The notes under the pieces were generated by a model that did not search any database, was not told the origin of the DNA, and saw nothing but the letters and a program-made list of their open reading frames with translations. Shown piece after piece: positions 11,301 to 19,519 of a DNA stretch of 64,000 nt. The translations under genes and the position numbers were made by a program. Location: positions 3,403,001 to 3,467,000 of the forward strand of contig NC_069098.1 in assembly GCF_947172395.1 (NCBI RefSeq). The letters run 5' to 3'. Each line of letters opens with the position of its first letter. The stretch's first letter is position 1. This stretch comes from Bicyclus anynana (taxonomy: Eukaryota > Arthropoda > Insecta > Lepidoptera > Nymphalidae).

Positions 11301-14300
11301 ACCCTTATAGGGAGCGGCGGGGTAATGTACCGAAATGGTACCACATATTTAAAAATTGCAAGTAAATAACATAGAAGCGAGTAACGTTACAATCCTGCGT
11401 GAACGCAGCGATTGCGTCATCCCCTCCTTCCCCGCGCGGGCTCGGCTCGATGCCCGTCGGATTTCGAACGACGAGAGTGTGTCGCTCGCTATTAGAGTGG
11501 ACGCACGTTCCGAATTATAAAAATTAAAACCCCGAATTATAAAAATTAAAACCTTTAAAGTGAACCCAAATTGTTCCATAGTAAGTGCAGTGCGATTCCC
11601 CGCATTAGGGTAAGTTTTGAATGGCACATTAAAATACTTTATGCAACGTAATATCTCAATGTCACCTTCATCACGGCTTCTTTGTTCATTACTTCTTTGT
11701 GTGTGTATTTTATTTTTCTCTTACTTTTAGCTTACTTACATTATACTAGAAGAATTGTATCTTTTTTTATCATAATATTAGTGCAATAACCATGAACATT
11801 CGGTAAAATTAATTATTAGTCACATATTCTAGAATGTTCATACAACTTTTTCTTTGCTGACCCGCAATTCGAATAAATCTTCAATTTATTCGAATCATTT
11901 AGCCTTCAGCTTATTATATACTAATTTTGTTTTAAATATTACTTCGTTCTGGTTGTTACCACCACACCGGCATTTCTTCTATGTGTAAGTACAAACCTGT
12001 TTCGCACATCCGCCGGTCAGTGGTCACCAGGACGAATTGATATAGCTACCGCTAATTAGGTACTGTATCGATTCCAGGGTTCGTCGCCTTCGTCGCTTTC
12101 GTCGCCTTCGTCGCCTTCGTCGCCTTCGTCGCCTTCGTCGCCTTCGTCGCCTTCGTCGCCTTCGACGCCTCCGTCGTCGTCGTCTTCGTCGTCGTCGCCG
12201 TTGCTCTTATTCTTCGATGCACGGATTATACATCAGGATAAACAACGAATCGAATCATCTACGTGTACACGTGTCTACGCATCCGACGTGCCCTGAACCA
12301 AATCCCGTCGGGTTCTCCGCGTCCTGGTGCCACCTTACATCTCGGCATCACAACAGGGGAGTACTTCATACAGCAACATCAAAGATTAGCAGATAAAATA
12401 CGGACTACCACGACCCTACAAATTTCGTGTGCCTACCGCGAGCTAGTATTTTAGATTAAATTATTGAATACAAATTATATTTTTATCTCACCGGATTTTA
12501 TTTAATAATATCTCCGCCCTGCTCTTACCCGGTCCCGGTGCAAGTGTAATCAACGAACATGCCAAGCTAGTATGTCTATTTGTTTTATAGAATCTACTTA
12601 TTTATGAAGAACTAGCAACTCAACGATTGCTGTTTAAATATAATCATACATTTACTTGAAAACTATTTTTTTTTTTAACTTTTTGTGCCTAGTTGGTTTT
12701 GAAACTAAATTAAAATACACTTAATATATATCCTATCCTACTAATATTATAATAATGTTTGTTTGGATGTTTGTTACTCTTTAACGCTGCTACTACTAAA
12801 GCGATTTTATGGAATGGAAATAGATTTTACTCTAAATTAACACATAGGCTACTTTTTATCCCGGTAAAATCTATGGTTCCCGAGGTATTTGTGAAAATTT
12901 GTGAGCTGTGATAGCCCAGTGGATATGACCTCTGCTTCCGATTCCGGAGGGTGTGGGTTCGAAATCGGTCCGGGGCATGCACCTCCAACTTTTCAGTTGT
13001 GTGCATTTTAAGAAATTAAATATCACGTGTCTCAATCGGTGAAGGAAAACATCGTGAGAAAACCTGCATTCGAGAGAATTATCTCAATTCTCTGCGTGTG
13101 TGAAATCTGCCAATCCGCATTGGGCCAGCGTGGTGGACTATTGGCCTAACCCCTCTCATTCTGAGAGGAGACTCGAACTCAGCAGTGAGCCGAATATGGG
13201 TTGATGACGACGAAATTCCACGTGGACGAAGTTATAGTATAAATAAAAATATATATATATGAAATTACCTGTAGGTGGAGCCACATACATCAGATCAAAT
13301 TTATGTTTTTCCAATGTACTTAAAAAAGTATCGGGACGAAATTTGGGAAGAGTCACCAGTTTTAAGCCAACTGACAATTTGTGAATGTTGATAACTGATA
13401 ACCCATAGCAATGAAACATCGGAAGATAAGCCAGTGTTATATCTTGATTTGTCTCTGAAACGAAACATAAAAGGAAACATTTATATATTTATTTATTAGA
13501 AAGCCAACTTTGTATACAAAAAAAAAAACATTTTTTTTTATTCTTTACAAGTTTTTTTTTTATTCTTTACAAGTTAGTCCTTGACTACAATCTCACCTGA
13601 TGGTAAGTGATGATGCAGTCTAAGATAGAAACGGGCTAACTTGTTAGGAGGAGGATTTATATATTAACATTTATATATTTATTTATTAGAAAGCCAACGT
13701 TGTATACAAAAAAACATTTTTTTTATTCTTTACAAGTTTTTTTTTATATTCTTTACAAGTTAGTCCTTGACTATAATCTCATCTGATGCTAAGTAATGAG
13801 CGGTAGGGTGGTAACTAGCCACAGCGAAGCCTCCCACCAGACCGGGACCAATTAAGAAAACCTCAATTGGCCCAGCCGGTGATCGTACCCAGAACCTCCG
13901 TCTTGTAAGTCCAATGAGACTCGGAGCCCGTCGAAATTTATATGGCTATGGATTTTTACAAGCAAGGTTTTGTCGAATACACGGTTATTCTATTTTTGGA
14001 AGATAATTCGGCTTTAGATGTAATCGTCGTCATCAACCCATATTCGGCTCACTGCTGAGCTCGAGTCTCCTCTCAGAATGAGAGGGGTTAGGCCAATAGT
14101 CCACCACGCTGGCCCAATGCGGATTGGCAAACTTCACACACGCAGAGAATTAAGAAATTCTCTGGTATGCAGGTTTCCTCACGATGTTTTCCTTCACCGT
14201 TAGATGTAATAAAAAGTCAAAATTCATTTATTTCAATTAGGCTTAGTTTACAAGCACTTTTGAAAGGTCAAGGTTATTTCATAATTTAATTTAATGTGAT

Positions 14301-17300
14301 GGTGGTAATAATAGTCGAAAACACTTTAGGGTAGGGGTAGGGTAGGGTAGTGGTAGGGTAGGTTTATGGTATAGGGATAGGGTAGGGGTAGGGTAGTGGT
14401 AGGGTAGTTGTAGGGTAGGGTAGGGTAGGGGTAGAGTAGAAGTAGGGTAGGGGTAGGGTAGGGGTAGGGGTAGGAGTATGGTAGTGTAAGGTAGGGATAG
14501 GGAAGAAGTGCAAATAAATAAATTAATAAGTCAAAGCGAAGCTTGAGCGAGTCCGCTAGTGTAATTATAATAGAATGATACATGAGGAGACGTTTGACAT
14601 CGAAAGCCGTTTAGTAAACTATATTCCTTTTCACGAAAGAAGTCCCCCAGACGCGGCGCTAATGTCTTAATGGCGCTCATTTTCATTTGGTAATGTCGGT
14701 CTTATTGTCATTTGTGTAAGGCAATATTTAATAATTTTAATTCAGGTTTTAACCACGGGACTTCTTTCATGAAAAGGACTCTACCGTTGTTTACCGAACA
14801 CACACAGACAAAATATGATAATTTATAAACATCATTTTTATCAAATGTCACTTGACATTATTACCTGTGTATCAGTCAATATTTAGCAGTTAATATTTCT
14901 ATATTTAAAAACATACTTATTTAGATCTTATCCAAACACTCACCAGTTGTATCATTGAACTTTTTGCACCTTTCCGCATTTTGTTGTTGGCAGTTAGCAA
15001 CAATATTTTTATTCGTCAACTCAACAGCCTTAGGAAGTCCTGTTGTACCACTTGAATACAGCAGAAGAGAGACATCATCAGCTGATCTTTTAACTCCTTT
15101 TAAAATATCTTTATCTATATGAGGGTCATTTACAAGTTCCTTGAAAGAAACCGTATCATCAGGTCGATCTTTATCGAAATCTACTATTATAACTGGTATG
15201 TTTAACTTGCTTAAACTTATGGCTTCTTTTACTACATTTACATTTTCTGGACTAGTCACTATTAGTTTTGTCTCGGAGGATGCAATTTGTTTTTGGGCTT
15301 CATCTGGAAATTATGAATCTTTGCATTAGTGTCTACATTTTTTTTTATTAAAATTATTCTATCACTCATCAATCAAAACAATCAAGATCAATAAATATAT
15401 TTTCACTACTCTTGCTCAAAAACACTGTCATATTACCACTCCACAGCGGGGCTAAACAAGCATTTTAGCCTCTAGGGGCTAAAATAATTTTGTTTTTTTA
15501 ATTCTTGTCTGTTACGAGTACTAGCCAAGTACTAGCCTACTATAAAACGGAGGAGGTTTTATTCGGAAATAGAATCATCATAGGTAAGTCCTGATTGTTT
15601 TGAAAAATAAATAAAAAACTTTAAATTGGAATGAAATGCAGTGTTCTTGTCTGTGGAATGCGTTCATTTTTTTATTTAATTTTTATTGAGTTGCAAATAT
15701 TGCGATATTTGAAGACATGAATTGTAGACTTTGTACATTTAATTTTCAATTAAAATAAATCATACTAAACTATTTTATTTTCTCGCAATCTTAGTGAAAA
15801 GCAGAGTGTAACACGTGGGGCTAAACCAATTATAAACTCGGTTTCTATTTAGGCGGCCCTCGTCTTCGTCTCGGGCCCTAAAAATACCTCGTAAATAATG
15901 GGTCTTTTTAGCCCCTTGTATAACAATCTACTATTTCATACACAAGATATTTATACATATTATCTAAAGCATCATGTCAAGCCTGCTGCAAGTATTATTT
16001 TTCTCTTTTTCTTGTTCTTAAAGTTGATTGTTTTTACCTTTGACACCTATATATGTATCTAAGGTTTTTACCATGTATTATTTTTTCGTTGGTATTATTG
16101 GTATATGTCATTGTTGTTATAAACGCCTCGTTAGTTCAGTGGTTATCCTCTGTGGCTCGGATCACGAGGTTCTGGGTTCGAGAAAAACCTGCTAGTATTC
16201 GTCACAAAATCAAACATTATTACCCTAAACCCGCCAACCGGCGTTGTAGCAACATTTATGTGGCTTTAATATAAAATATCCCTACTCATAATATAAGGAC
16301 GAACAGGCTGATAATGATTATGACGATGGCAATGATGATGATGATGATTGTTGTTACATAAATAGATACTTACAAACAGTGTAAAGTGGGTTTATGGTGG
16401 AAGCTACTCCTCCAGCTGCAAGTATACCCAATGTAACAGTGGCATATTCTGGTGAATTGGATAACATAATAGTAACAACATCACCATCCTGTATTTTGAA
16501 CTTTTTCCTCAAACTAGCACCAAACGTCTGGGATTGTTTATATAACTCTAAATACGTATACTTTCTATCGGTTACGCCACAGATCTGTAAAAAAATCAAA
16601 TAAACTTAACGGCAAAATCTATGAATATAAATATATCATGAATCAAAATCCTCCACCCCGTCTGTCCGTTCCCGATAAACTCGAACCTATTGGACGGATA
16701 TTGATGAGATTTTTACCAATAGATAGAGTAATTAATAAGAAAGATTCAAGTATATTATTTGTTACGTGTAAAATGATTGAAATTTGACTATAATAGTAAG
16801 AATTGTTTGAAAAAGCTTTGTATGAAATACGTTCTTTGAGGTAAGAAAGGTTCCACATTTAGCAGGGGCATTTGCTAGTAATACAAGTTAAAAATAAAAA
16901 TATATGGAAATCTATGAAGCTGATTTTCGGGCAGATAACGATTTTTAACTGTCTGATCCACTGATCATTAGTATAAAAATCCTCACTACAAAAATCTTCT
17001 GAAAAGACTCCGGTCAAGCCAATATTGTGATAACAAGTTGTCTCTATTTTTTCCTACAAACAAAACGGAAGAAGTCTATTTTTTCCTAGAAACAAAACAG
17101 AAGTTACTTCCTATGGGAATACTTCCTTCCTATATCTATTAGTCTTTTAGAATGATGATTACTTCAACCTTTTTTCCACAGTCTAAGAGCTAGAAATTTG
17201 CTTTCTATGCTTTACATAAAACTTTGGCGTCTTGATAAGCTCCAGTCCTGAACGATTTGCATTGTTATGTTGATAATTAAATTATTTTATGTAAGTTTTT

Positions 17301-19519
17301 ATAACTCATTATCATGTATTATCAGTTTTTATAACTCTTTTAATATATAATATATAATAATTATATGACATACTTTTCATAAATATATAGGGAGTGGAAG
17401 ACATTATCATTTAGGAAATGGCGTTCTCAATTACATTGTACGCAAGGTCTGCTGGTATCTAATATTATAAATATACAAATTAACCCGGTAAACATTGTTA
17501 ATTAGCGGTTTGGAAGTAAGAGAGTAAAAACACTTTACGCGCACAAAAAACGTACCGAGGGGTATAAATGAAAAATCGATTGTTAAGGAGTAAACTCCAA
17601 TAAGTTATGAAATGACATTCGTTACGTTTTTTGTGTGCAACCTATTCTGCGCACCTTTCACCGTGCGCTGTGCCGCCAACAACTTGCACATCGCACCCAT
17701 GTGCACGCTGTAGGCGGGTGCGCACGCCGCGGCCTGCTGCACCTCGGTTGCGCACCTTTCACTTATAAGGCGCGAGTATTGAGACGTGCTTCGAGCTAAC
17801 TTTTTGTTTTTTTTAACATACACACTTTTTTTTGTTGGTAAACAGTGCACATCGAGTAGGGCTTTAGTAATACTTATGTTAAAGAAGACTAAATGTATAG
17901 AATTGTAAAATAACTAATAGACTTTATAATATACTTCACATTATATATTTTACTCTTACAATGATATAATCATTAAACAAACAAGCCCAATAACATATAG
18001 TATATAGGTATAGTCGCCTATACAGCATACCCTATGTACGTCTCAATACACTCACAGCTAAATTAGAAAGTTGCGCACCAAAAACGTGCCACTTTTTCGT
18101 TAGTTCAGTTGGTTTTACCCCTCGGATTTTTCTCATACCGGGCGCCTTATATATAAAAAATCGATTCATATGGAGTAAACTCCAATAAACTCCAAAAAAA
18201 CTATGTAGTGTAACGATGTGTACAGTGTAATAATTACCCAACTCTTACTTAATATTTTATAAGGCTATGATAGTTTCTTGTCTAAATAAAATAATGCATA
18301 GGTTAATACCCTCCTGGTCTATTCAGTATTTCGATCTTTAATAACAAACTATTAAAATAAACATCAAAACAATTGACTAAATGTCATTTACCTACTGTGT
18401 AATATATCCACCAGTAAGCAACGGATGATATTTTTACCTAGAATCTCAATTTCGTACGTGTCAACTAGCATACGTCAAAGATAGATTAGCCTGCTGAGCT
18501 GTGATTGGTAGACGGACCTATCTATTTATATTGCCTTTATAACAACTAACAATAACAATAAAAATTAATTGAAAAAGGTGCCATAACAAAACCGCTGACC
18601 GTCTGTCTGTCTGTCTAATGAGATACACCATTAACCGTGATAGATATGGACACTTCATCAGATCAGAATCTGCGGGCCCATATTACCTACATGGCATCGC
18701 GGCCAGCAACATGAAGTTTAGTTTTTCATATATCCCGCGGGAACCATGAATTTCCCCGGACAAAAATAGCCTATTATGTTGCTCCATGACCTCCTCTATC
18801 TTTCAGTAAAGTCCCATCTAAATTGGTCCAGATTAGCCCGGACAGACAGACAGACAACAATTTTAAATAACATCGATTTTGTTTTAGTATTGTGTAAATA
18901 ATCAGAGTTTTTAAACTAAAGACAGACAGTTTAATTTTATTTATACGAACTTATTCATTAGTTGCTAACTATGGGCCTTATTAGAAGGCTCAAACTCACT
19001 CATCGGGTGATGGAGATATATATTTGTCGTTTATCTACGTGATCAAATCTGAAATGAGGAGATTCGCAGACGAACCAAAGTCACTAACATATCTGAGTCG
19101 CGAAACTGAAGTTGCTATGGGCATACCACATAGTTCAAAGAGCCGATGGACGTTGGGGTCCCAAGGTGAATTGCAACACCGCACCGGAAATAGCAGTGTC
19201 GGTCGACCCCCTACTGGCGGCTCGAGACCCATGCAAGAAGCCTATGTCCAGTTGTGGACACCATCGGCTGTTAATGATTGATGTATAATGTATTGATGAT
19301 AATGATCTATTACTTTTTATTCTGACTCACCACTGCAGTTTTATCGGACCATTTGCCCAAATCCCGCCACACATATTCAGCGATAGTTGTCTCAGGAATC
19401 ACTACGTCGTCAAAAGGCGATTTCACAGTCCTTTCAGCAGTCCAGATACTCGTATGCTTATATTTTACAATAAACATTCTCTTCTCCGTCACTCTGTTTA
19501 ACACTCGCGCTAACAACAT
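2382..19519 (-). CDS. Gene A: acyl-CoA synthetase, 4-coumarate-CoA ligase/luciferase-like, 8 exons
   Basis: Coding exons on the minus strand, in order: 19519-19331, 16584-16374, 15303-14944, 13454-13269, 4275-4154, 3392-3231, 2944-2777 and 2666-2382 (stop TAG). They sum to 1683 nt, 560 residues plus stop, all bounded by GT/AG. ANL-superfamily landmarks: nucleotide-binding loop YSSGTTGLPKAVE (about residue 216) in exon 3; PMFHCYG in exon 4; YGCTEAGP in exon 6; SGDLAKIDESG and DRLKELIK in exon 7; PKNPSGKILRR with the conserved C-terminal lysine in exon 8. The family adenylates a carboxylate and transfers it to CoA. The N-terminus (MLLARVLNRVTEKRMF) is basic and presequence-like; the C-terminus (RRLLIGL) is not a peroxisomal signal. 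Intron 4 (4276-13268) is expanded by a whole gypsy element, yet the frame is intact, so the gene is probably functional. Not evidence of luciferase activity; substrate unknown. Confidence 0.9.
3005..3175 (+). repeat. LINE ORF tail fragment in intron 6 of gene A
   Basis: Plus-strand translation reads NALPASVFPDMYNL then FKARVNRHLLGKR followed by a stop. The same C-terminal text occurs at 20300-20460 (WNTLP.. then FKTRVNRHLQGKR), so both are 3' ends of one non-LTR retrotransposon family. Only the last ~40 codons and a short A-rich tail remain. Confidence 0.6.
3393..4153. other. Intron 5 of gene A, with a GC-richer unexplained block
   Basis: Between exons 5 and 6 of gene A. About 3440-3660 is clearly more GC-rich than its surroundings and open on the plus strand for 60-69 codons in two overlapping frames, but it resembles no family I know. 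It looks like a fragment of a transposable element. About 3845-4010 is a dispersed-repeat end beginning with the text TATACTAATATTAC, common at the tips of lepidopteran repeats. Confidence 0.4.
4454..4616 (+). mobile_element. MITE, left part, split by the gypsy insertion
   Basis: Left 163 bp of a miniature inverted-repeat element; the right 26 bp is at 12547-12572. The ends form an inverted repeat (TATAGCTTGGCAAGTTCGTT left; reverse complement of the right end TACTAGCTTGGCATGTTCGT). An uninterrupted copy in opposite orientation lies at 46760-46947 and shows how the sequence reads without the gypsy insert. Confidence 0.8.
5118..5130 (+). promoter_or_regulatory. Candidate heat-shock element in the LTR
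   Basis: The text TTCTAGAATGTTC fits TTCnnGAAnnTTC, three alternating inverted GAA units as recognised by heat shock factor. A further two-unit match GAACATTC lies at 5084-5091. The same text is in the 3' LTR about 6709 bp downstream. Binding is not shown by sequence alone. Confidence 0.4.
5158..5186 (+). promoter_or_regulatory. Hairpin enclosing an AATAAA signal in the LTR
   Basis: A perfect inverted repeat, ATTCGAATAAAT and ATTTATTCGAAT, with a 5-nt loop CTTCA. The AATAAA lies in the left arm. This recalls the poly(A) hairpins of retroviral LTRs, though its use as the polyadenylation signal is inferred. A copy is at 11867-11895 in the 3' LTR. Confidence 0.5.
5826..5842 (+). other. Candidate primer-binding site
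   Basis: TGGCGCCC begins one base after the 5' LTR. It would pair with a tRNA 3' end GGGCGCCA, as in tRNA-Lys, which several insect gypsy elements use. Only the first 8 bases fit what I recall of that tRNA, so the identity of the primer is uncertain. Confidence 0.55.
6425..7777 (+). CDS. gag: gypsy Gag-like protein (450 aa)
   Basis: Retrotransposon structural protein expected to form the particle and bind element RNA. The first in-frame ATG opens MSYPIKFFSLQKSELEYEVA. The middle (about residues 175-330: KYDGKSCVRSFIERVNEF, then GDAIHWYRSVRDQV) has the look of a Ty3/gypsy capsid domain. The region of about residues 345-400 is Asn/Lys-rich and low complexity. The C-terminus has a canonical zinc knuckle CPRCRNNTHSFHNC (CX2CX4HX4C) and a second, CFKCGLKNFKKPEC, in which the His is replaced by Phe. 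It ends at TAG 7775-7777, in the same frame as pol. Assigned from motifs and position; the N-terminal 170 residues are not recognised as a named domain. Confidence 0.88.
   Translation: MSYPIKFFSLQKSELEYEVAVRGEVPANTVSDLRKQINKLGQLYPSEDILCTHLEPQEDLDNCVELLEKINLSITTEVTDKNVLGRHENLLNHLYHRLNRIEPGKQQLDTKTQCNSLFKELYEQIINLKNKSIDPLSITTSNTDPQSSSPPLNITVTCEGNNRFPTEIGKLKYDGKSCVRSFIERVNEFSLARNISGTKILAYGTDIFTGDAIHWYRSVRDQVSTWEELAVLLKQDFDRTDYDYRLLSEIRARTQGKSENITIYLSILSGMFARLSKALPEEDQLEIVLHNIRPCYASTLASATNIESIEHLRTLCKNYENVQSRLSQFHEPIAATSDTLAPEFAYKQDANISNKNNYNSNFYKKLTHPSNNNNQSNYDKPTTNNIDINKKYLHSINKTNTTNPTKNVFCPRCRNNTHSFHNCKSTEVICFKCGLKNFKKPECPTCNPKN
7781..7907 (+). promoter_or_regulatory. gag/pol junction: inverted repeat and possible pseudoknot over three stops
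   Basis: GGCAGAATTGTA (7781-7792) and TACAATTCTGCC (7879-7890) form a perfect 12-bp stem. Within the 86-nt loop CACCTAG (7804-7810) can pair with CTAGGTG (7901-7907) beyond the stem, giving an H-type pseudoknot topology. The gag frame carries stops TAG 7775, TGA 7793 and TAG 7808 before pol opens in the same frame at 7811. Function in pol expression is inferred. Confidence 0.45.
7811..10969 (+). CDS. pol: gypsy Pol polyprotein: protease, RT, RNase H, integrase
   Basis: Open from 7811 (after TAG 7808-7810) to 10969. The first in-frame ATG is 8012, which lies after the protease active site, so ordinary initiation there would lose the protease. Domains in order: aspartic protease (LLDSGATVTIIG at 7958-7993); reverse transcriptase (FVYLDDIIIVS near 8890); RNase H (DVHTDASNYGVGAML, TERETLAVL, YTDHSAL); integrase with an HHCC zinc module (GHLGIFKTYKRI, CQTCLQYK) and catalytic D, D, E (ISIDLVGPLP, FMDNGPQF, NTVERYNKT). 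A C-terminal chromatin/GPF-like module (KLAPKYIKCRVLEKRSPLVY) follows. All key residues look intact. It shares its frame with gag, so a plain -1 frameshift does not explain its expression. Confidence 0.93.
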   Translation: MNRNGIINWLTTIKNFFACYKISTILPNKPLGDIRPYVNVKINGIEASGLLDSGATVTIIGNGSHDTLIRSGLKLVENGTNISIIAAGGNVFKSIGTINLPISFEGQFKIIEALVVPEIQLSLILGIDFWKSFNLCPKYLSTLSFTASLADTSAKCTSEKLLNSYNNLNNTQRAIADNVIEQFHDISFTNRGLGRTHLITHRIDTGDSPPIRQRYYRLSPEKQKILVEQVDEMLGLDVIEPCESPWQSPVLLVNKKNGEPRFCLDSRKLNSVTKRDAYNLPYISEILDNLRDARFLSSLDLSKAFWQIPIAEEHRDKTAFYVNSRGTFRFKTTPYGLTNAPATQQRLVDALLGDVDHRIFVYLDDIIIVSETFDDHVSLLIRVLEKLKKANLTINLKKCEFFRSQLKYLGYVVDAHGLRTDPDKVEAILNFPTPTNRKELKRFLGTATWYRRFVPQFSTIAGPLNKLTSCKKNAPPFLWTDEADVAFKKLKECLVSAPVLSCPNYDLPFDVHTDASNYGVGAMLTQTINGQEHPVAYMSRTLTAAEKNYSITERETLAVLTALEHWRCYVENGKTFNVYTDHSALKWFLSINNPTGRLARWGLRLSAFNFEIKHRRGADNIIPDALSRAIHISAITTAKSVTTTTDDWYKNIYNNCITNSQNFPNYKIKNDSLFRLTKNKCHLTDEFSWKEVVPSELREAIISENHNEPTSGHLGIFKTYKRITLRYYWPGMFRDVSSYVSSCQTCLQYKVQNHATLGEMGRPKQCSRPYQMISIDLVGPLPVTRKQNSYILVITCCFSKFCHIFPLKKATSEIIVKILEEQIFLVHGVCQTVFMDNGPQFISSVTNNFFKKYNVPNVFYTPKYTPQINTVERYNKTIVTCLSTFVDKDHRTWDTFIPAVQFAINNSINEATGYTPSFLVFGREVVICGSHYLDNDVGDEIVFMPRDLYAENRGCLGSLFDEVQKTLYHAHAKNIRRYNLRRKAHEFKVGDIVYKRTYVLSDKDKFFSKKLAPKYIKCRVLEKRSPLVYVLEDMLGNNLGTWHIKDLKINHN
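11309..11322 (+). other. Polypurine tract
   Basis: AGGGAGCGGCGGGG followed by TAA and then the 3' LTR. It is the expected primer for plus-strand DNA synthesis. Its position 3 bp before TGTACC supports the LTR boundary. Confidence 0.8.
11326..12542 (+). repeat. 3' LTR of the gypsy element (1217 bp)
   Basis: Matches the 5' LTR throughout by eye except for seven rather than six uninterrupted CGTCGCCTT units, which accounts for the 9-bp length difference. It ends GGTGCA and is followed by the target duplication AGTG (12543-12546). Confidence 0.95.
12547..12572 (+). mobile_element. MITE, right part, beyond the gypsy insertion
   Basis: Right terminal inverted repeat of the MITE begun at 4454-4616 (text AACGAACATGCCAAGCTAGT). 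Joined length of the two parts is 189 bp; the uninterrupted copy at 46760-46947 is 188 bp. Confidence 0.75.
12735..12900 (+). repeat. Dispersed repeat end in intron 4 of gene A
   Basis: Begins CCTACTAATATTATAATAAT and has the text TAGGCTACTTTTTATCCCGG, then TGGTTCCCGAGG. The same words recur around 18735 and 58255, so it is a fragment of a common lepidopteran repeat, here abutting a SINE. Confidence 0.5.
12904..13212 (+). mobile_element. tRNA-headed SINE, family A, full-length copy
   Basis: The head GTGATAGCCCAGTGGATATG (A-box-like) plus GGGTTCGAAATC (B-box-like) resembles a tRNA promoter, and the body ends GGGTTGATGACGACG. Seven other recognisable copies lie in the window at 14025, 20572, 22500, 47200, 48429, 56590 and 59459, plus a ninth split by the LINE at 48944. 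A tRNA gene is ruled out by the lack of a complete cloverleaf and by the dispersed copies. Confidence 0.8.
13474..13940. repeat. Tandemly duplicated segment ending in SINE family D (minus)
   Basis: The text ACATTTATATATTTATTTAT, AGAAAGCCAAC, poly-A/T, TTCTTTACAAGTTAGTCCTT occurs twice, at about 13474-13625 and 13669-13795, in direct orientation. The second copy runs into a family D SINE in reverse orientation (CCTCCCACCAGACCGGGACC) to about 13940. Confidence 0.6.
14025..14199 (-). mobile_element. 5'-truncated SINE family A with 11-bp target duplication
   Basis: Reverse-oriented SINE lacking its tRNA-like head. Direct repeats TTAGATGTAAT (14014-14024 and 14200-14210) flank it precisely, which confirms both ends. 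Confidence 0.85.
14213..14275 (-). repeat. LINE 3' UTR fragment (reverse)
   Basis: The text TTCATTTATTTCAATTAGGC followed by TTAGTTTACAAGCACTTTTG is the reverse of the LINE tail at 61880-61920. A third copy lies at 54745-54800. Confidence 0.55.
14326..14512. repeat. Degenerate GGGTA / GGGGTA tandem array
   Basis: About 190 bp of imperfect repeats of GGGTAGGGGTA and GGTAGTGGTAG in intron 3 of gene A. The plus strand is G-rich and could form G-quadruplexes; the gene-sense strand is C-rich. The long minus-strand ORF here (tyrosine/proline repeats) is a product of the repeat, not a gene. Confidence 0.8.
15450..15925. repeat. Possible non-autonomous DNA element in intron 2 of gene A
   Basis: The ends share an inverted GGGGCTAAA motif (AGCGGGGCTAAACAAGC near 15446; TTTTTAGCCCCTTG near 15907). 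The match is short and no target duplication was recognised, so this is tentative. Confidence 0.25.
16123..16270 (+). mobile_element. SINE family B (tRNA-like head)
   Basis: The head GCCTCGTTAGTTCAGTGGTT and GGTTCTGGGTTCGAG matches the copy at 34349-34610 (GCCTCGTTTGTCCAGTGGTT). The body is truncated. It sits in intron 2 of gene A. Confidence 0.65.
16630..16870 (+). repeat. Dispersed-repeat fragment in intron 1 of gene A
   Basis: The text CGTCTGTCCGTTCCCGATAA and the end CATTTGCTAGTAATACAAG resemble the tips of the common lepidopteran GGACGCCCGCG repeat family. No coding potential recognised. Confidence 0.35.
17520..18200. repeat. Pair of related repeat segments around a GC-rich block in intron 1 of gene A
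   Basis: The words AAAAAACGTACC, GAGGGGTATAAA, AAAATCGATT and GGAGTAAACTCCAATAA at 17540-17605 recur with changes and rearrangement at 18080-18190. GGAGTAAACTCC is itself a short palindrome. Between them 17640-17780 is GC-rich, with two copies of TGCGCACCTTTCAC. The rest of intron 1 between 17850 and 18590 shows nothing else. Confidence 0.4.
18595..18895. repeat. Repeat fragment with TCTG/CAGA runs
   Basis: Bounded by GTCTGTCTGTCTGTCTAATG (18600) and GGACAGACAGACAGACAAC (18840), with CCCGCGGGAACCATG between them. This is a fragment of the common lepidopteran GGACGCCCGCG repeat family. Confidence 0.45.
19035..19290 (+). pseudogene. LINE ORF remnant in intron 1 of gene A
   Basis: Plus-strand text for an NEEIRRRTKVT-like segment (GAAATGAGGAGATTCGCAGA) and for MQEAYVQLW is related to fragments at 35614-35800 (RIRNEEICRITEVT, minus) and 40412-40790. 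It is the 3' end of an RTE/other LINE ORF, broken by frame changes. Confidence 0.55.

Larger units (their letters stand above)
4617..12542 (+). mobile_element. Nearly intact Ty3/gypsy LTR retrotransposon
   Basis: A 7926-bp element in plus orientation, antisense to gene A, inside its intron 4. It has two LTRs, a primer-binding site, a gag-like ORF, a pol ORF in the order protease, reverse transcriptase, RNase H, integrase (the order that defines Ty3/gypsy), and a polypurine tract. There is no envelope ORF: only 340 bp separate the pol stop from the polypurine tract. A 4-bp target duplication AGTG (4613-4616 and 12543-12546) flanks it. The two LTRs seem to differ by a single 9-bp repeat unit, and both long ORFs are open, so insertion is recent. 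Pol is not preceded by an ATG and is separated from gag by three in-frame stops. Confidence 0.95.

Noticed and set aside
10970..11308. Envelope gene in the gypsy element
   Set aside because: Only about 340 bp, AT-rich, with no ORF or signal peptide or membrane segment. The element is not an errantivirus-type copy.
14326..14512. Interstitial telomere
   Set aside because: The insect unit is TTAGG; this is GGGTA/GGGGTA and degenerate, in the middle of a gene.
14326..14583. Tyrosine/proline-repeat ORF on the minus strand
   Set aside because: It is the translation of the GGGTA array.
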